Below, in pieces: positions 18,358 through 27,340 of a stretch of DNA of 62,197 nucleotides (its first letter is position 1; each line of letters starts with the position of its first letter). The DNA comes from Sphingopyxis sp. LK2115. Lineage in GTDB: Bacteria; Pseudomonadota; Alphaproteobacteria; Sphingomonadales; Sphingomonadaceae. The stretch spans positions 1 to 62,197 of the forward strand of contig NZ_JABWGQ010000048.1 in assembly GCF_014595975.1 (NCBI RefSeq), in the 5' to 3' direction. The position numbers and the translations under genes were made by a program. Below the pieces are notes generated by a model that was given only the letters and a program-made list of their open reading frames with translations, was not told the origin of the DNA and ran no database searches.

Positions 18358-19260
18358 TCAGGCGGTGAGGAGGCGCCGGTCGCCGGCGAGCTTCAGCATC
18401 GCCTTTTGCAGCTTTTCAAAGGCGCGCACCTCGATCTGGCGCACGCGCTCGCGGCTGACGTCATAAAGCTGGCTCAAATCCTCAAGCGTCTTGGGATCGT
18501 CGGTCAGGCGGCGCTCGGTCAGGATATGGCGCTCGCGCTCGTTCAGCGTGTCGAGCGCCTCGGTCAGCAGCTCATGCCGCACATCGCGCTCCTGCGCCTC
18601 GGCGACGCGTTCGTCCTGCAACGGGCCTTCGTCGCCCAGCAGATCCTGCCACTGGCTGTCGCCATCCTCGCCCATCGGGACGTTCAGCGACGTGTCGCCG
18701 CCCATCGCCATGCGACGGTTCATGCTGACGACTTCTTCCTCGGTGACGCCAAGGTCGGTCGCGATCTTGGCGACATGTTCGGGGCTGAGGTCGCCATCCT
18801 CGAAGGCTTCGAGATTGTTCTTTATCCGGCGGAGGTTGAAGAAAAGCTTCTTCTGCGCCGCAGTGGTGCCCATCTTCACGAGGCTCCACGACCGCAGGAT
18901 GAACTCCTGGATCGACGCGCGGATCCACCACATCGCATAGGTGGCGAGGCGGAAGCCGCGTTCGGGGTCGAACTTCTTCACGCCCTGCATGAGGCCGATA
19001 TTGCCTTCGCTGATCAGCTCGCTGACCGGCAGGCCATAGCCGCGATAGCCCATCGCGATCTTTGCGACGAGCCGCAGGTGCGAAGTGACCAACTGCGCGG
19101 CGGCTTCATTGTCGCCATGCTCCTGAAAACGCTTGGCGAGCATATATTCCTGCTCGGGCGTCAGAAGCGGAAATTTGCGGATTTCGGCCAGATAGCGGTT
19201 CAGGCTCGCCTCACCGCCGAGCGTGGGCACCACTGCCGGAACATTGCTTTTATGCGCCAT
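18358..19260 (-). CDS. rpoH: RNA polymerase heat-shock sigma factor RpoH (sigma-32)
   Basis: A 300-residue sigma-70-type factor. Region 2 includes VTSHLRLVAKIAMGYRGYGL, NIGLMQGVKKFDPERGF and FRLATYAMWWIRASIQEFIL. The RpoH box, which separates heat-shock factors from others, is present as QKKLFFNLRR. Region 4.2 ends with ERERHILTERRL and LSQLYDVSRERVRQIEVRAF. Length is right for sigma-32. It follows rluD on the same strand with a 78-bp gap. In related species a second RpoH copy may exist elsewhere. Confidence 0.95.
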   Translation of the reverse strand: MAHKSNVPAVVPTLGGEASLNRYLAEIRKFPLLTPEQEYMLAKRFQEHGDNEAAAQLVTSHLRLVAKIAMGYRGYGLPVSELISEGNIGLMQGVKKFDPERGFRLATYAMWWIRASIQEFILRSWSLVKMGTTAAQKKLFFNLRRIKNNLEAFEDGDLSPEHVAKIATDLGVTEEEVVSMNRRMAMGGDTSLNVPMGEDGDSQWQDLLGDEGPLQDERVAEAQERDVRHELLTEALDTLNERERHILTERRLTDDPKTLEDLSQLYDVSRERVRQIEVRAFEKLQKAMLKLAGDRRLLTA

Positions 19261-19338
19261 GGAGAGTGTCTTCCCTAAAACCAGAAATCATCTTGCCGCG
19301 GTTGATTCCGGCGGTCAAAACAGATTTTTATTCGAAAC

Positions 19339-20295
19339 CTAAACGCGCAGTTCATCGATCAGTTCCCGCATGTCCGCCGGGAGTTCGCTGTCGAGCGCGA
19401 TGCTGTTACCGTTCACCGGATGAATAAAGCCCAAATGGGCCGCATGCAATGCCTGCCGCGCGAAATTGCAGGCCTTCAACACATCCGAAAGCGGCTTTCG
19501 GGCGCGGCCATAGACCGGATCGCCAACCAGCGGATGGCCGATATGCGCCATATGGACGCGCACCTGATGCGTGCGTCCGGTCTCCAGCCGGCATTCGATC
19601 AACGTCGCATCTCTGAGCGGCTCGATCGTGCGATAATGGGTGATCGCATGTTTGCCGCGGCCTGCCGCCACCACCGCCATTTTCTTGCGGTGGGTAGCTG
19701 ACCGGCCGAGCGCGGCGTCGACCGTTCCGTTCGCTGGCATCGGCCGCCCGGTTGCAAGCGCCAGATAGCGGCGGTCGATGCTGTGCGCGGCAAATTGTTT
19801 TGCAAGTCCCTCGTGCGCCTTGTCATGCTTTGCCGCGACGATCAGGCCGCTCGTATCCTTGTCGATGCGGTGGACGATTCCCGGCCGCGCGACGCCGCCG
19901 ATGCCCGACAGCTGCCCCGCGCAATGATGGAGCAGCGCATTGACCATGGTGCCGTCAAGATTGCCGGCGGCGGGGTGGACCACCATTCCCGCGGGCTTGT
20001 CGATCACGATCAGATGTTCGTCCTCATAGGCGATGACGAGGTCCAGGTCCTGCGCGGGGTTATGCGCGGGTAGCGTCGCGGGCAGGCGGATTTCGATCGT
20101 CGTGGGCGGCGCGGCTTTCGCGGCGGGATCCCACAGGATCGAACCGCGCGCGTCGATCACGCGGCCGCCCTTGATGAGGCTTTTCAATCGCTCGCGCGAG
20201 AGGCTGGGCAGCGCCTCGGCAAGCGCCCGGTCGAGCCGCAGCCCGGCCGCGCTGTCCGGAAGCGTCACGGTAAGTATCTCGTCGTCCCCCAACAT
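19339..20295 (-). CDS. rluD: RluA-family 23S rRNA pseudouridine synthase (RluD-like)
   Basis: A 318-residue pseudouridine synthase. The S4 RNA-binding domain comes first (RLDRALAEALPSLSRERLKSLIKGGRV), then the catalytic core with GIVHRIDKDTSGLIVAAK, whose Asp is the nucleophile of the family, and LIVIDKPAGMVVHPAAG before it. RTHQVRVHMAHIGHPLVGD follows. The frame is open further upstream, but I place the start at the ATG at 20295 (MLGDDEILTVTLP), which gives the normal family length. It is divergent from chpT across a 219-bp intergenic region and precedes rpoH. Confidence 0.92.
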   Translation of the reverse strand: MLGDDEILTVTLPDSAAGLRLDRALAEALPSLSRERLKSLIKGGRVIDARGSILWDPAAKAAPPTTIEIRLPATLPAHNPAQDLDLVIAYEDEHLIVIDKPAGMVVHPAAGNLDGTMVNALLHHCAGQLSGIGGVARPGIVHRIDKDTSGLIVAAKHDKAHEGLAKQFAAHSIDRRYLALATGRPMPANGTVDAALGRSATHRKKMAVVAAGRGKHAITHYRTIEPLRDATLIECRLETGRTHQVRVHMAHIGHPLVGDPVYGRARKPLSDVLKACNFARQALHAAHLGFIHPVNGNSIALDSELPADMRELIDELRV

Positions 20296-20514
20296 TGGCA
20301 GGGATATTGTGTCAATGCCCGGTAATTCAAGGGCGTCGCAGCTTGGCGCACCCCCATCCGTTACCCCGCCGCTGGCCGGGATGACGACGAAGGGCGGGAC
20401 GGACGGCGCGGAAATGGAAGCATATGGCATCGCGCTTGCCCTTCCCCCCTTGGCTGCACTAGGAGCGGCCCACGCCGGAAACACCGGCGGCCGCGCTGGG
20501 GAGCCTGTTCATCC

Positions 20515-21159
20515 ATGTCCGACGATCGCGTCGATTTCGCCTCCATGCTGGCCTCGCGCCTGTGCCACGACCTGCTCAGTCCTGTCGGCGCCTTCGCCAA
20601 CGGGCTGGAACTGCTGGCCGACGAGCAAGACCCCGAAATGCGTGCGCGCTGTGTCGAATTGCTCGAACAGAGCGCGCGGACGTCGGCGAACAAGCTCAAA
20701 TTCTTTCGCCTGGCCTTTGGTTCGGCGGGCGGTTTCGGCGAGCTCGTCCCGCCCGAGGAAGCCAGATCGGCGATCGAGGGGATCATCGGCGACCGCGCGA
20801 TTACGCTCAACTGGATGATCGGCGCCGACCCGCTGCCCAAACCCGCGGTCAAGATCGTCCTCAACCTCGCGCTGTTGCTGATCGATGCGCTGGTGCGCGG
20901 CGGGCGTCTCGACGTCGGTTGCGAAAAGCAGGCGGACGGCATCGAGATCGCCCTGCATGTCGAGGCCGAGCGAATCTTCCTCGACGCCGATGTCGAACGC
21001 ATTCTGGCGGAAGGCGAAGAGGCCGGCCCGATGACGTCGCGCACCGCGCCCGCGGTGCTGGTGCAGGCGGTGGCGCGGCAAAGCGAGGGCAGGGTCATGC
21101 TCGCGCGCGAAACGCCGACATCGCTGCTCGTCGGCGCGGTGCTGCGGGGGCGCGGGTAA
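20515..21159 (+). CDS. chpT: Histidine phosphotransferase ChpT
   Basis: A 214-residue protein that in Caulobacter relays phosphate from CckA to CtrA and CpdR. The first helix bears the phosphorylated histidine: MLASRLCHDLLSPVGAFANG (H18). The following helices (LLEQSARTSANKLKFFRLAFG) complete the dimerising bundle, and the C-terminal half is a degenerate Bergerat-like ATPase fold (VKIVLNLALLLIDALVRGG...) without ATP-binding motifs, as known for ChpT. A GGGGAG ribosome site precedes the ATG. It sits immediately before cheA, and a CtrA-type half-site lies in the gap. The CckA partner is encoded 15.5 kb downstream. Confidence 0.9.
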   Translation: MSDDRVDFASMLASRLCHDLLSPVGAFANGLELLADEQDPEMRARCVELLEQSARTSANKLKFFRLAFGSAGGFGELVPPEEARSAIEGIIGDRAITLNWMIGADPLPKPAVKIVLNLALLLIDALVRGGRLDVGCEKQADGIEIALHVEAERIFLDADVERILAEGEEAGPMTSRTAPAVLVQAVARQSEGRVMLARETPTSLLVGAVLRGRG

Positions 21160-21167
21160 AGCCAGTT

Positions 21168-21175
21168 TTAACCAT
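21168..21175 (+). promoter_or_regulatory. Candidate CtrA half-site (TTAACCAT)
   Basis: The 8-mer TTAACCAT in the 43-bp gap between chpT and cheA equals the alphaproteobacterial CtrA half-site. No second TTAA at the spacing of a full site is seen. The position suits control of cheA. Confidence 0.4.
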
Positions 21176-21202
21176 TGTCCGCCATGGTGTCGCCGCAAGT
21201 TT

Positions 21203-23617
21203 ATGGGGCGCACCGATACGGCGATGGACGATCTGCTGAACGACTTTCTGGCCGAAACGGCCGAAATCCTGTCCGATGCGGGCGGGGCGATCGTGGCGTG
21301 GGAAGCCGACCCCGCCGACCGCGCGCAGCTCGACGCGATTTTCCGCCTCGTCCACACGATCAAGGGCAGTTCGGGCTTTCTGGCGCTTCCACGTGTCACC
21401 GCCCTGGCGCACGCCGCCGAAGATGCGCTCGACCAGGTGCGACGCGGCCACCGCGCCGCTGACGCCGCGCTCGTGTCGGGCGTGCTGGCGGTCATCGACC
21501 GGCTGAACGCGCTGTGCGCCGCGCTGGGGCAGGACGGCGCCGAGCCCGTCGGTGACGACGGCGACGTCATCGGCGCGCTGGCACAGCAGGCGGCGGGAGC
21601 GCCCGCGCCCGTCGAAGTGACAGGCGTCCGTTTGCGCCGCGAGGAGGATATCGGCGCAGACCTTAACGGTTGGCGGTCGATCCGCGTGCCGCTGCCCCTG
21701 CTCGACAGCGTGATGACGGGGGTTACCGACATCGTGCTGGCGCGCAACGAGTTTGCGCGGATGCTGCGCGAATCGGGCGCCGACAGCGCGACGATCGCCG
21801 CGTTCGAACGCCTTTCCGATTCGATCGCCGGGATGCGCCAGTCGGTCAGCCAGATGCGGATGCAGCGAATCGACAAATTGTTCGCGCCGCTGCCGCGCAT
21901 CGTCCGCGATCTGGCGCAGGAACTGGGCAAGAAGGTCGCGTTCCAGACGAGCGGCGGCGAAGTCGAACTCGACCGCGAAATGATGGAGAATATCCGCGAC
22001 CCGCTGATCCACATTGTCCGCAATGCGATCGATCATGGCATCGAAACGCTGGACGACCGGGTTGCGGCGGGGAAGGATATTACCGCGACGATTTCGGTCG
22101 CGGCGCGCCAGTCGGGCAACCAGATCGAAATCGAGGTGCGCGACGACGGGCGTGGCCTGTCGCCCGATGCGCTGGTTGCGAAAGCGATCGCGTCGCGGCT
22201 GCTGACCGCGGCCGACGCTCGCGCTCTGTCCCCCAGGGAAAAGCTCGAGCTTATCTTCCGCCCCGGTTTTTCGACCGCGGCCAAGGTCACCGCCCTGTCG
22301 GGCCGCGGCGTCGGCATGGACATCGTCAAGGCCAATGTCGAAAAGATCGGCGGCATCGTCGAGCTGCGTAACGACGAAGGCCGCGGCCTTTCGATCCTGC
22401 TGCGCGTGCCGATGACGCTGACGATCATTTCGGGGCTGATGGTGCGCGCGGCGGGGCAGTATTTCGCCATCCCGCGCGGCGCGGTGCGTGAAATCCTGCT
22501 CGAAAGCGGCGACACGGTGCGCGTCGACCGCGTCGGCGGCAGCGAGCTGGCGACGGTGCGCGGCGAACAATTCCCGCTGCTGCGCCTGGAGACCATTCTC
22601 GGCTGCGAACGCGACAGCGACGACGATGCGGACGACCGCGCGCTGGTGATCGTGCGGCCGGGGCAGGGGCAAAGCTATGCGCTGAGTGTGGCGGCCATCC
22701 ATGACCATGAGGAACTGGTGATCAAGCCCGCGGCGCCGATGATTATGGCGACGGGGCTTTATGCGGGGACGACCTTGCCCGACAACGGCCGCCCGGTGCT
22801 CCTCCTCGACGTGCAGGGGCTGCTCGCGGTCGCGGGGATCGACGCCAGCGAAGCGGGGCGCAGCAAGGACGGTCTGGCCGACGCCGAGGCAGATGCGCTG
22901 GCGACGCGCAACGCGACGCAGCTGCTGCTGTTCCGCGACCTGAACGCGCGGGTGCGCGGCATCCGCCTGTCGGTGATCGAGCGCGTCGAGGACGTTCCGG
23001 CATCCGCGCTGTTCGAAAGCGCGGGCCGCGTGCAGGCGCAGATCGGCGAGGCGATTTTCCCGGTTCACGCCGCCCAGCCGCCGGCCGGAGAGGGCAACAT
23101 CAAGCTTCTCCGCCTCCACGATGGCCGGTCGGTGCTATGCTACCCGATCGCCGAAGTCATCGACATCGTTCGGCTGCCCGATGCGATCCAGCCATCGCCG
23201 ACGCCGGGGTTGATCGCGGGCGTTGCGCTGATCGGCGGCGAACCGGTCGAGCTGATCGACCCCTTCTGGCTGATGGAACAACAGGCCGTTCGTTCGGCCC
23301 CGTTGCCGTCGCGCGAACCGCTCTGCCATCTGGCCGACGACCATGACGGCTGGGGCGCCAATTTTCTGGCGCCGATCCTGCGCGGGGCGGGGTATCGCGT
23401 GACCCTCGCGGGGGAGGCCGCCGACGAAACCCCCGACCTGCTGCTCTGCCTGTCGGACGATGGCGGCGTTTGCGACCATGCGGCGGGCGAGGTGCCGGTG
23501 ATCCGCCTGCGATCGTCGATCGAGGCGACGGCGCCCGACGACCAGAGCGTCTATCGTTACGACCGCGAGGCGCTGCTCGCCGCGATGCGCCGCCGCGTGG
23601 GGGGAGCACGGCCATGA
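21203..23617 (+). CDS. cheA: Chemotaxis histidine kinase CheA
   Basis: An 804-residue CheA that passes phosphate to CheY and CheB from receptor complexes. Domains: Hpt at residues 8-115 with the phospho-histidine H51 in VHTIKGSSGFL; a P3 dimerisation segment from about 150 (WRSIRVPLPLLDSVMTGVTD); HATPase with N box IHIVRNAIDHGIE and the GRGVGMDIVKANV region; a CheW-like P5 domain from about 400; and then a second CheW-like block (about 575-700). The last ~110 residues (GANFLAPILRGAGYRVTLA...) resemble a degenerate receiver fold lacking the phospho-acceptor. A P2 domain is not evident. An ATG at 21224 (MDDLLNDF) is an alternative start. It overlaps cheW. Confidence 0.94.
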   Translation: MGRTDTAMDDLLNDFLAETAEILSDAGGAIVAWEADPADRAQLDAIFRLVHTIKGSSGFLALPRVTALAHAAEDALDQVRRGHRAADAALVSGVLAVIDRLNALCAALGQDGAEPVGDDGDVIGALAQQAAGAPAPVEVTGVRLRREEDIGADLNGWRSIRVPLPLLDSVMTGVTDIVLARNEFARMLRESGADSATIAAFERLSDSIAGMRQSVSQMRMQRIDKLFAPLPRIVRDLAQELGKKVAFQTSGGEVELDREMMENIRDPLIHIVRNAIDHGIETLDDRVAAGKDITATISVAARQSGNQIEIEVRDDGRGLSPDALVAKAIASRLLTAADARALSPREKLELIFRPGFSTAAKVTALSGRGVGMDIVKANVEKIGGIVELRNDEGRGLSILLRVPMTLTIISGLMVRAAGQYFAIPRGAVREILLESGDTVRVDRVGGSELATVRGEQFPLLRLETILGCERDSDDDADDRALVIVRPGQGQSYALSVAAIHDHEELVIKPAAPMIMATGLYAGTTLPDNGRPVLLLDVQGLLAVAGIDASEAGRSKDGLADAEADALATRNATQLLLFRDLNARVRGIRLSVIERVEDVPASALFESAGRVQAQIGEAIFPVHAAQPPAGEGNIKLLRLHDGRSVLCYPIAEVIDIVRLPDAIQPSPTPGLIAGVALIGGEPVELIDPFWLMEQQAVRSAPLPSREPLCHLADDHDGWGANFLAPILRGAGYRVTLAGEAADETPDLLLCLSDDGGVCDHAAGEVPVIRLRSSIEATAPDDQSVYRYDREALLAAMRRRVGGARP

Positions 23618-24051
23618 TGGAAAAACTCTATCTGATCGCGCGCATCGCCGACACGCGTGTTGCGTTGCGGAGCCGGACCATCCATTCGGTCGTGACCGTC
23701 GGAACGCCCGTCGAGGTGCCGGCCGCCCCGCCGCACGTCGCGGGGCTGTTCGCCCTGCGCAGCCGCGTTTTCACGCTGATCGACCCGCATGTCGTGATCG
23801 GCCTGCCTGCGGTCCCCGTTGTCGCCGGGCAAAGGGTGATCGTGATCGAAGTCGCCGAACATGGCTATGCGCTGCTTGCCGACGAGATCGAGGACGTGTG
23901 CTTCATCGACGCGCCCGAGACGCGCATCGCCGGAAATCTGCTTCCGGGATGGGCGCGGGTCGCCGACGCGATGATCGAACATGACGGCGCTTCGCTGCTC
24001 GTCGTCGATCCCTCGCATCTCATTCATTTGCCCTGCCTAAAGGCGGCGTGA
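23614..24051 (+). CDS. cheW: Chemotaxis coupling protein CheW
   Basis: A 145-residue single CheW domain that couples CheA to chemoreceptors. It begins MMEKLYLIARIADTRVALRS and has the family core VAGLFALRSRVFTLIDPHVVIG and RVIVIEVAEHGYALLADEIEDV. The ATG at 23614 overlaps the cheA stop (ATGA), which decides the start although the frame stays open upstream. The preceding CheA also carries CheW-like domains, so this is the free adaptor. Confidence 0.9.
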   Translation: MMEKLYLIARIADTRVALRSRTIHSVVTVGTPVEVPAAPPHVAGLFALRSRVFTLIDPHVVIGLPAVPVVAGQRVIVIEVAEHGYALLADEIEDVCFIDAPETRIAGNLLPGWARVADAMIEHDGASLLVVDPSHLIHLPCLKAA

Positions 24052-24127
24052 ATCGTGCCGTTCATTAACTGGCTGCACACGTCTTGCCATTAGCGTGGCG
24101 ATATGTCCGGGGGTCGGAGTTAAATTG

Positions 24128-24502
24128 ATGTCGAAATCCTGTCTGGTCGTTGATGACAGCAAAGTCATTCGCAAGGTCGCGCGCCATATCCTTGAAAGCA
24201 TGTCCTTTGCGGTCGAGGAAGCCGCCGACGGGCAAGAGGCGCTGACCTATTGCCGCGCCAATCGGCCCGATGTGATCCTGCTCGACTGGAACATGCCGGT
24301 GATGAGCGGGATGGAGTTTCTGGGCGCGTTCAACGACCTGGATTACGGCCATGAGGAACGCCCGCGGGTGGTTTTCTGCACCACTGAAAACAGCATCGAC
24401 CATATTCGCGCCGCGATCGAGGCGGGCGCGGATGAATATGTGATGAAGCCGTTCGATCGCGAAACGCTGGAAGGAAAGTTGCAGCTCGTCGGCGTCGCCT
24501 GA
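24128..24502 (+). CDS. cheY: Single-domain response regulator CheY
   Basis: A 124-residue receiver that carries the chemotaxis signal to the flagellar motor. Acidic pair D9/D10, phospho-acceptor D53 in VILLDWNMPVMSG, and K107 in EYVMKPFD are all present. I use the ATG at 24128 (MSKSCLVVDDSKVIRKV), preceded by a GGAG ribosome site; upstream in-frame codons are not conserved. It lies 76 bp after cheW and 17 bp before cheB. Confidence 0.93.
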   Translation: MSKSCLVVDDSKVIRKVARHILESMSFAVEEAADGQEALTYCRANRPDVILLDWNMPVMSGMEFLGAFNDLDYGHEERPRVVFCTTENSIDHIRAAIEAGADEYVMKPFDRETLEGKLQLVGVA

Positions 24503-24519
24503 CGCAAAGGTCCGGTTCG

Positions 24520-25632
24520 ATGGCGCTTGCGCAACCTCTGGCTCCCGACCCCGATCCGCCGACGCGGGCGGTGCGGGTGATGCTGGTCGACGACAGCCTT
24601 GTCGTGCGCAGCATCCTCGAACGCATCGTCGAACAGCGGCCGGGTCTTTGCGTCTGCGCTTCCGTTGCCTCGGCAAAGGATGCATTGGACTATCTGGCGC
24701 GCGAATCCGTCGACGTCGTCGTGCTTGATATCGAAATGCCGGGCATGAACGGGATCGACGCCCTGCCGCATATATTGGAACGCGCCGCGCGGGCGCGTGT
24801 GCTGATCCTGTCGTCGAACTGCGTCGAAGGCGGTCCCGCCGCGGTCGAGGCGCTGGCGCTAGGGGCAAGCGATACCTTGGCGAAGCCGGGGCGCGGCAGT
24901 TTTTCGGGGCGCTTTGCCGAGGTGCTGACCGATCGCATCCTGACGCTGGGCAACCAGCAGGAGTTTCCCGCGCCCGTCGCGGTCGCGCAACGGCGGGCCC
25001 CTGCGCCGGTTTCGATGATTGTCGACACCGACCAGCCGATCGATTGCATCGCGGTTGCCGCGTCGACCGGCGGCATCCCGGCCTTTACCAATTTCCTCGC
25101 CAATCTCGATCCGCGGGTGACCGCACCGATCCTGCTGACGCAGCATTTGCCCGACGCCTTCATGGCGTTCTACGCGCGGCAGATCGGCATGATGACAAGT
25201 CGGCGCGTGCATGTCGCCGCGGCGGGAATGGCGGTCGAGGCGGGGCATATCTATCTGGCGCCGGGCGACGCGCATCTGCTCGTCGTCGCCAATGGCGCGC
25301 GCCGCGAGATCGCGCTTGACCGCCGCCCCGTCGACAATGGCTGCTGTCCGTCGGCCGACCCGATGCTCGATTCGGTTGCCGAAACCTATGGCAAGGGCGC
25401 CGTCGCGGTGATCCTGAGCGGCATGGGGCGTGACGGGGCGGCCGGCGCGGCGCGGGTGAAATCGGCCGGGGGCACGGTATTTGCCCAGGCCCCGGAAAGC
25501 TGTGTCATCTGGGGAATGCCGGGCGCGGTCGCAAAGGCAGGGATCGCCGCGGCGACGCTCAATCCCGATGCGATTGCGCTGATGCTCGGCAGTTTTCTCT
25601 CTGGCCGGGCGGCGGGGCGCCACAAGGCATGA
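24520..25632 (+). CDS. cheB: Protein-glutamate methylesterase / glutaminase CheB
   Basis: A 370-residue two-domain protein that demethylates or deamidates chemoreceptors when phosphorylated. The receiver occupies residues 16-140 with D70 in VVVLDIEMPGMNG. The C-terminal esterase has the catalytic set S182 (VAASTGGIPAF), H209 (LLTQHLPDAF) and D305 (LSGMGRDGAAGA). Length is typical. Its stop overlaps the cheR start (ATGA). No CheD is encoded next to it. Confidence 0.95.
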   Translation: MALAQPLAPDPDPPTRAVRVMLVDDSLVVRSILERIVEQRPGLCVCASVASAKDALDYLARESVDVVVLDIEMPGMNGIDALPHILERAARARVLILSSNCVEGGPAAVEALALGASDTLAKPGRGSFSGRFAEVLTDRILTLGNQQEFPAPVAVAQRRAPAPVSMIVDTDQPIDCIAVAASTGGIPAFTNFLANLDPRVTAPILLTQHLPDAFMAFYARQIGMMTSRRVHVAAAGMAVEAGHIYLAPGDAHLLVVANGARREIALDRRPVDNGCCPSADPMLDSVAETYGKGAVAVILSGMGRDGAAGAARVKSAGGTVFAQAPESCVIWGMPGAVAKAGIAAATLNPDAIALMLGSFLSGRAAGRHKA

Positions 25633-26501
25633 TGGGGGCGAGCGCCAGCGAATCGGCCTATCGTGTGCTGATGGGGGTGCTCGAATCGCGGACCGGCCAG
25701 ACGCTGTCGCCCAACCGCATCTGGCGCATCGAAATGTCGCTGAAGCCGGTGATGCAACGCCATGGCATCGCCGACCTCGACGCGCTGGTTGGCGCGCTTG
25801 TCACCGCGGACAGCCGTCAGCTGCTCGACGACACGGTCGACGCGATGTTGAACAATGAAACATATTTTTATCGCGAACATAACGTGTTCGACGATATTGC
25901 CGCGACAGCACTTGAAAAGTTGCGCGCGATCAACGCCGAACGCCGGCGGCTCACCATCTGGCACTGCGGCGTTTCGACGGGGCAGGAAGCCTATTCGATG
26001 GCGATGCTGATCGCCGAACAGGGCGCGAAATGGGCGGGCTGGCAGGTCGACATCGTCGGAACCGACGTCAGCCATCAGGCGATCGGCCGCGCGCGCGTGG
26101 GGCTGTTCAGTCAGTTCGAGATCCAGCGCGGCCTTCCCGTGCAGCGCATGGTGCGCTGGTTCGACCAGACCGAGAGCGGCTGGCTGGCCAAGGCGGATCT
26201 GCGCCGCCGGATCGACTTTTCGGTGCAGAATATGCTGACCGACCGGCCGCCGCTGGCCTCGCCGGCCGACCTCATCTTCTGCCGTAATCTGCTGCTCTAT
26301 TTCTCGCTGCCGATGCGGCAGAAGGCGTTCGCGCGACTGCGCGCTGCGGCGGCGCCGCAAAGCTTCCTCGTGCTCGGCGCGGGCGAAACGGTGCTGGGGC
26401 AAACCGACCAGTTCGTCGCCAGTCCGCGATTGCGCGGGCTTTACGAACCCGCCGACCAGCAGGCGCGGCGCTTCGGTTCGGGGCGGCCGGTCGCCGCCTG
26501 A
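25629..26501 (+). CDS. cheR: Chemotaxis protein methyltransferase CheR
   Basis: A 290-residue SAM-dependent methyltransferase that methylates receptor glutamates, opposing CheB. The N-terminal helical domain ends with the CheR signature MLNNETYFYREHNVFD (residues 73-88). The SAM site follows as IWHCGVSTGQEAYSMAM, and DLIFCRNLLLYFSLPMRQKA is the conserved later motif. Last gene of the chpT-che run. No methyl-accepting receptor or flagellar gene is in the window. Confidence 0.95.
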   Translation: MMGASASESAYRVLMGVLESRTGQTLSPNRIWRIEMSLKPVMQRHGIADLDALVGALVTADSRQLLDDTVDAMLNNETYFYREHNVFDDIAATALEKLRAINAERRRLTIWHCGVSTGQEAYSMAMLIAEQGAKWAGWQVDIVGTDVSHQAIGRARVGLFSQFEIQRGLPVQRMVRWFDQTESGWLAKADLRRRIDFSVQNMLTDRPPLASPADLIFCRNLLLYFSLPMRQKAFARLRAAAAPQSFLVLGAGETVLGQTDQFVASPRLRGLYEPADQQARRFGSGRPVAA

Positions 26502-26568
26502 CCTTGCTTTTTGTCCCCCGCTGGCGCAAGCGACGGACAGGCAGCCACAGGACGGGCCCAGAAAGCGC

Positions 26569-27258
26569 ATGAGCGATTTTGTCGAACGCTGGTCTCCCAA
26601 TTTCGACGAACGCGCGCTGCCCGTTTCGATGATCGTCCTTCATTATACGGGTATGAAGACCGGCGCCGAAGCCATTGATCGGCTTGCCGATCCTGCTGCA
26701 AAAGTATCCGCCCATTATGTCGTCAGCGAGGACGGCCAGGTCACCCATATGGTGCCTGAGGACAAGCGTGCATGGCATGCGGGCAAGGCGCACTGGCGCG
26801 GCATCAGCGACATCAATTCGGCAAGCATCGGGATCGAGATGGTCAATCCGGGACACGAACATGGTTATGTCCCCTTTCCCGAACCCCAGATCGCTTCGGT
26901 CGTGCGGCTCGTTCATCTGATCAAGGACCGTTATGCGATCACGCGCGGCAATGTCGTCGGCCATTCCGACATCGCGCCGACGCGCAAACAGGATCCGGGC
27001 GAGCTGTTTCCGTGGGAAGAACTGGCGCGCCGCCGCCTCGCGCTGCCGCGCCCGACCAAGAAGCTGACCGATCCCTTGTGGACCGACGCGGGTTTCCTGC
27101 TTGCGCTCGAACGCTTCGGCTATGATGTGACCGACGGTTTTGCGGCGACGGTCGCATTTCAGCGGCGCTTTCGCCCCGAGCTGATCGACGGGACGATCGA
27201 CGGCGAATGCCGGGCGATCCTGCTCGCCCTGCTGTTGCCGCAGCCCCAAGGGAATTGA
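26569..27258 (+). CDS. N-acetylmuramoyl-L-alanine amidase, AmpD-like
   Basis: A 229-residue zinc amidase (Amidase_2). The first His ligand is in SMIVLHYTGM, the second in NVVGHSDIAPTRKQDPGELF, which also carries the Asp, and the middle has SAHYVVSEDGQVTHMV and GISDINSASIGIEMVNPG. The C-terminal ~70 residues (TDAGFLLALERFGYDV... VAFQRRFRPELIDG) look like a peptidoglycan-binding domain. No signal peptide is visible, which favours a cytosolic recycling enzyme acting on anhydro-muropeptides. It stands alone between cheR and the RNase P RNA gene. Confidence 0.88.
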   Translation: MSDFVERWSPNFDERALPVSMIVLHYTGMKTGAEAIDRLADPAAKVSAHYVVSEDGQVTHMVPEDKRAWHAGKAHWRGISDINSASIGIEMVNPGHEHGYVPFPEPQIASVVRLVHLIKDRYAITRGNVVGHSDIAPTRKQDPGELFPWEELARRRLALPRPTKKLTDPLWTDAGFLLALERFGYDVTDGFAATVAFQRRFRPELIDGTIDGECRAILLALLLPQPQGN

Positions 27259-27340
27259 GCGGCGGTTTGGGGCCGACAGCGGACAGGCAACCTCCTACAT
27301 TCGCTCGCCATCCCCCATCATTCGCGCTATATTGGCCGCG

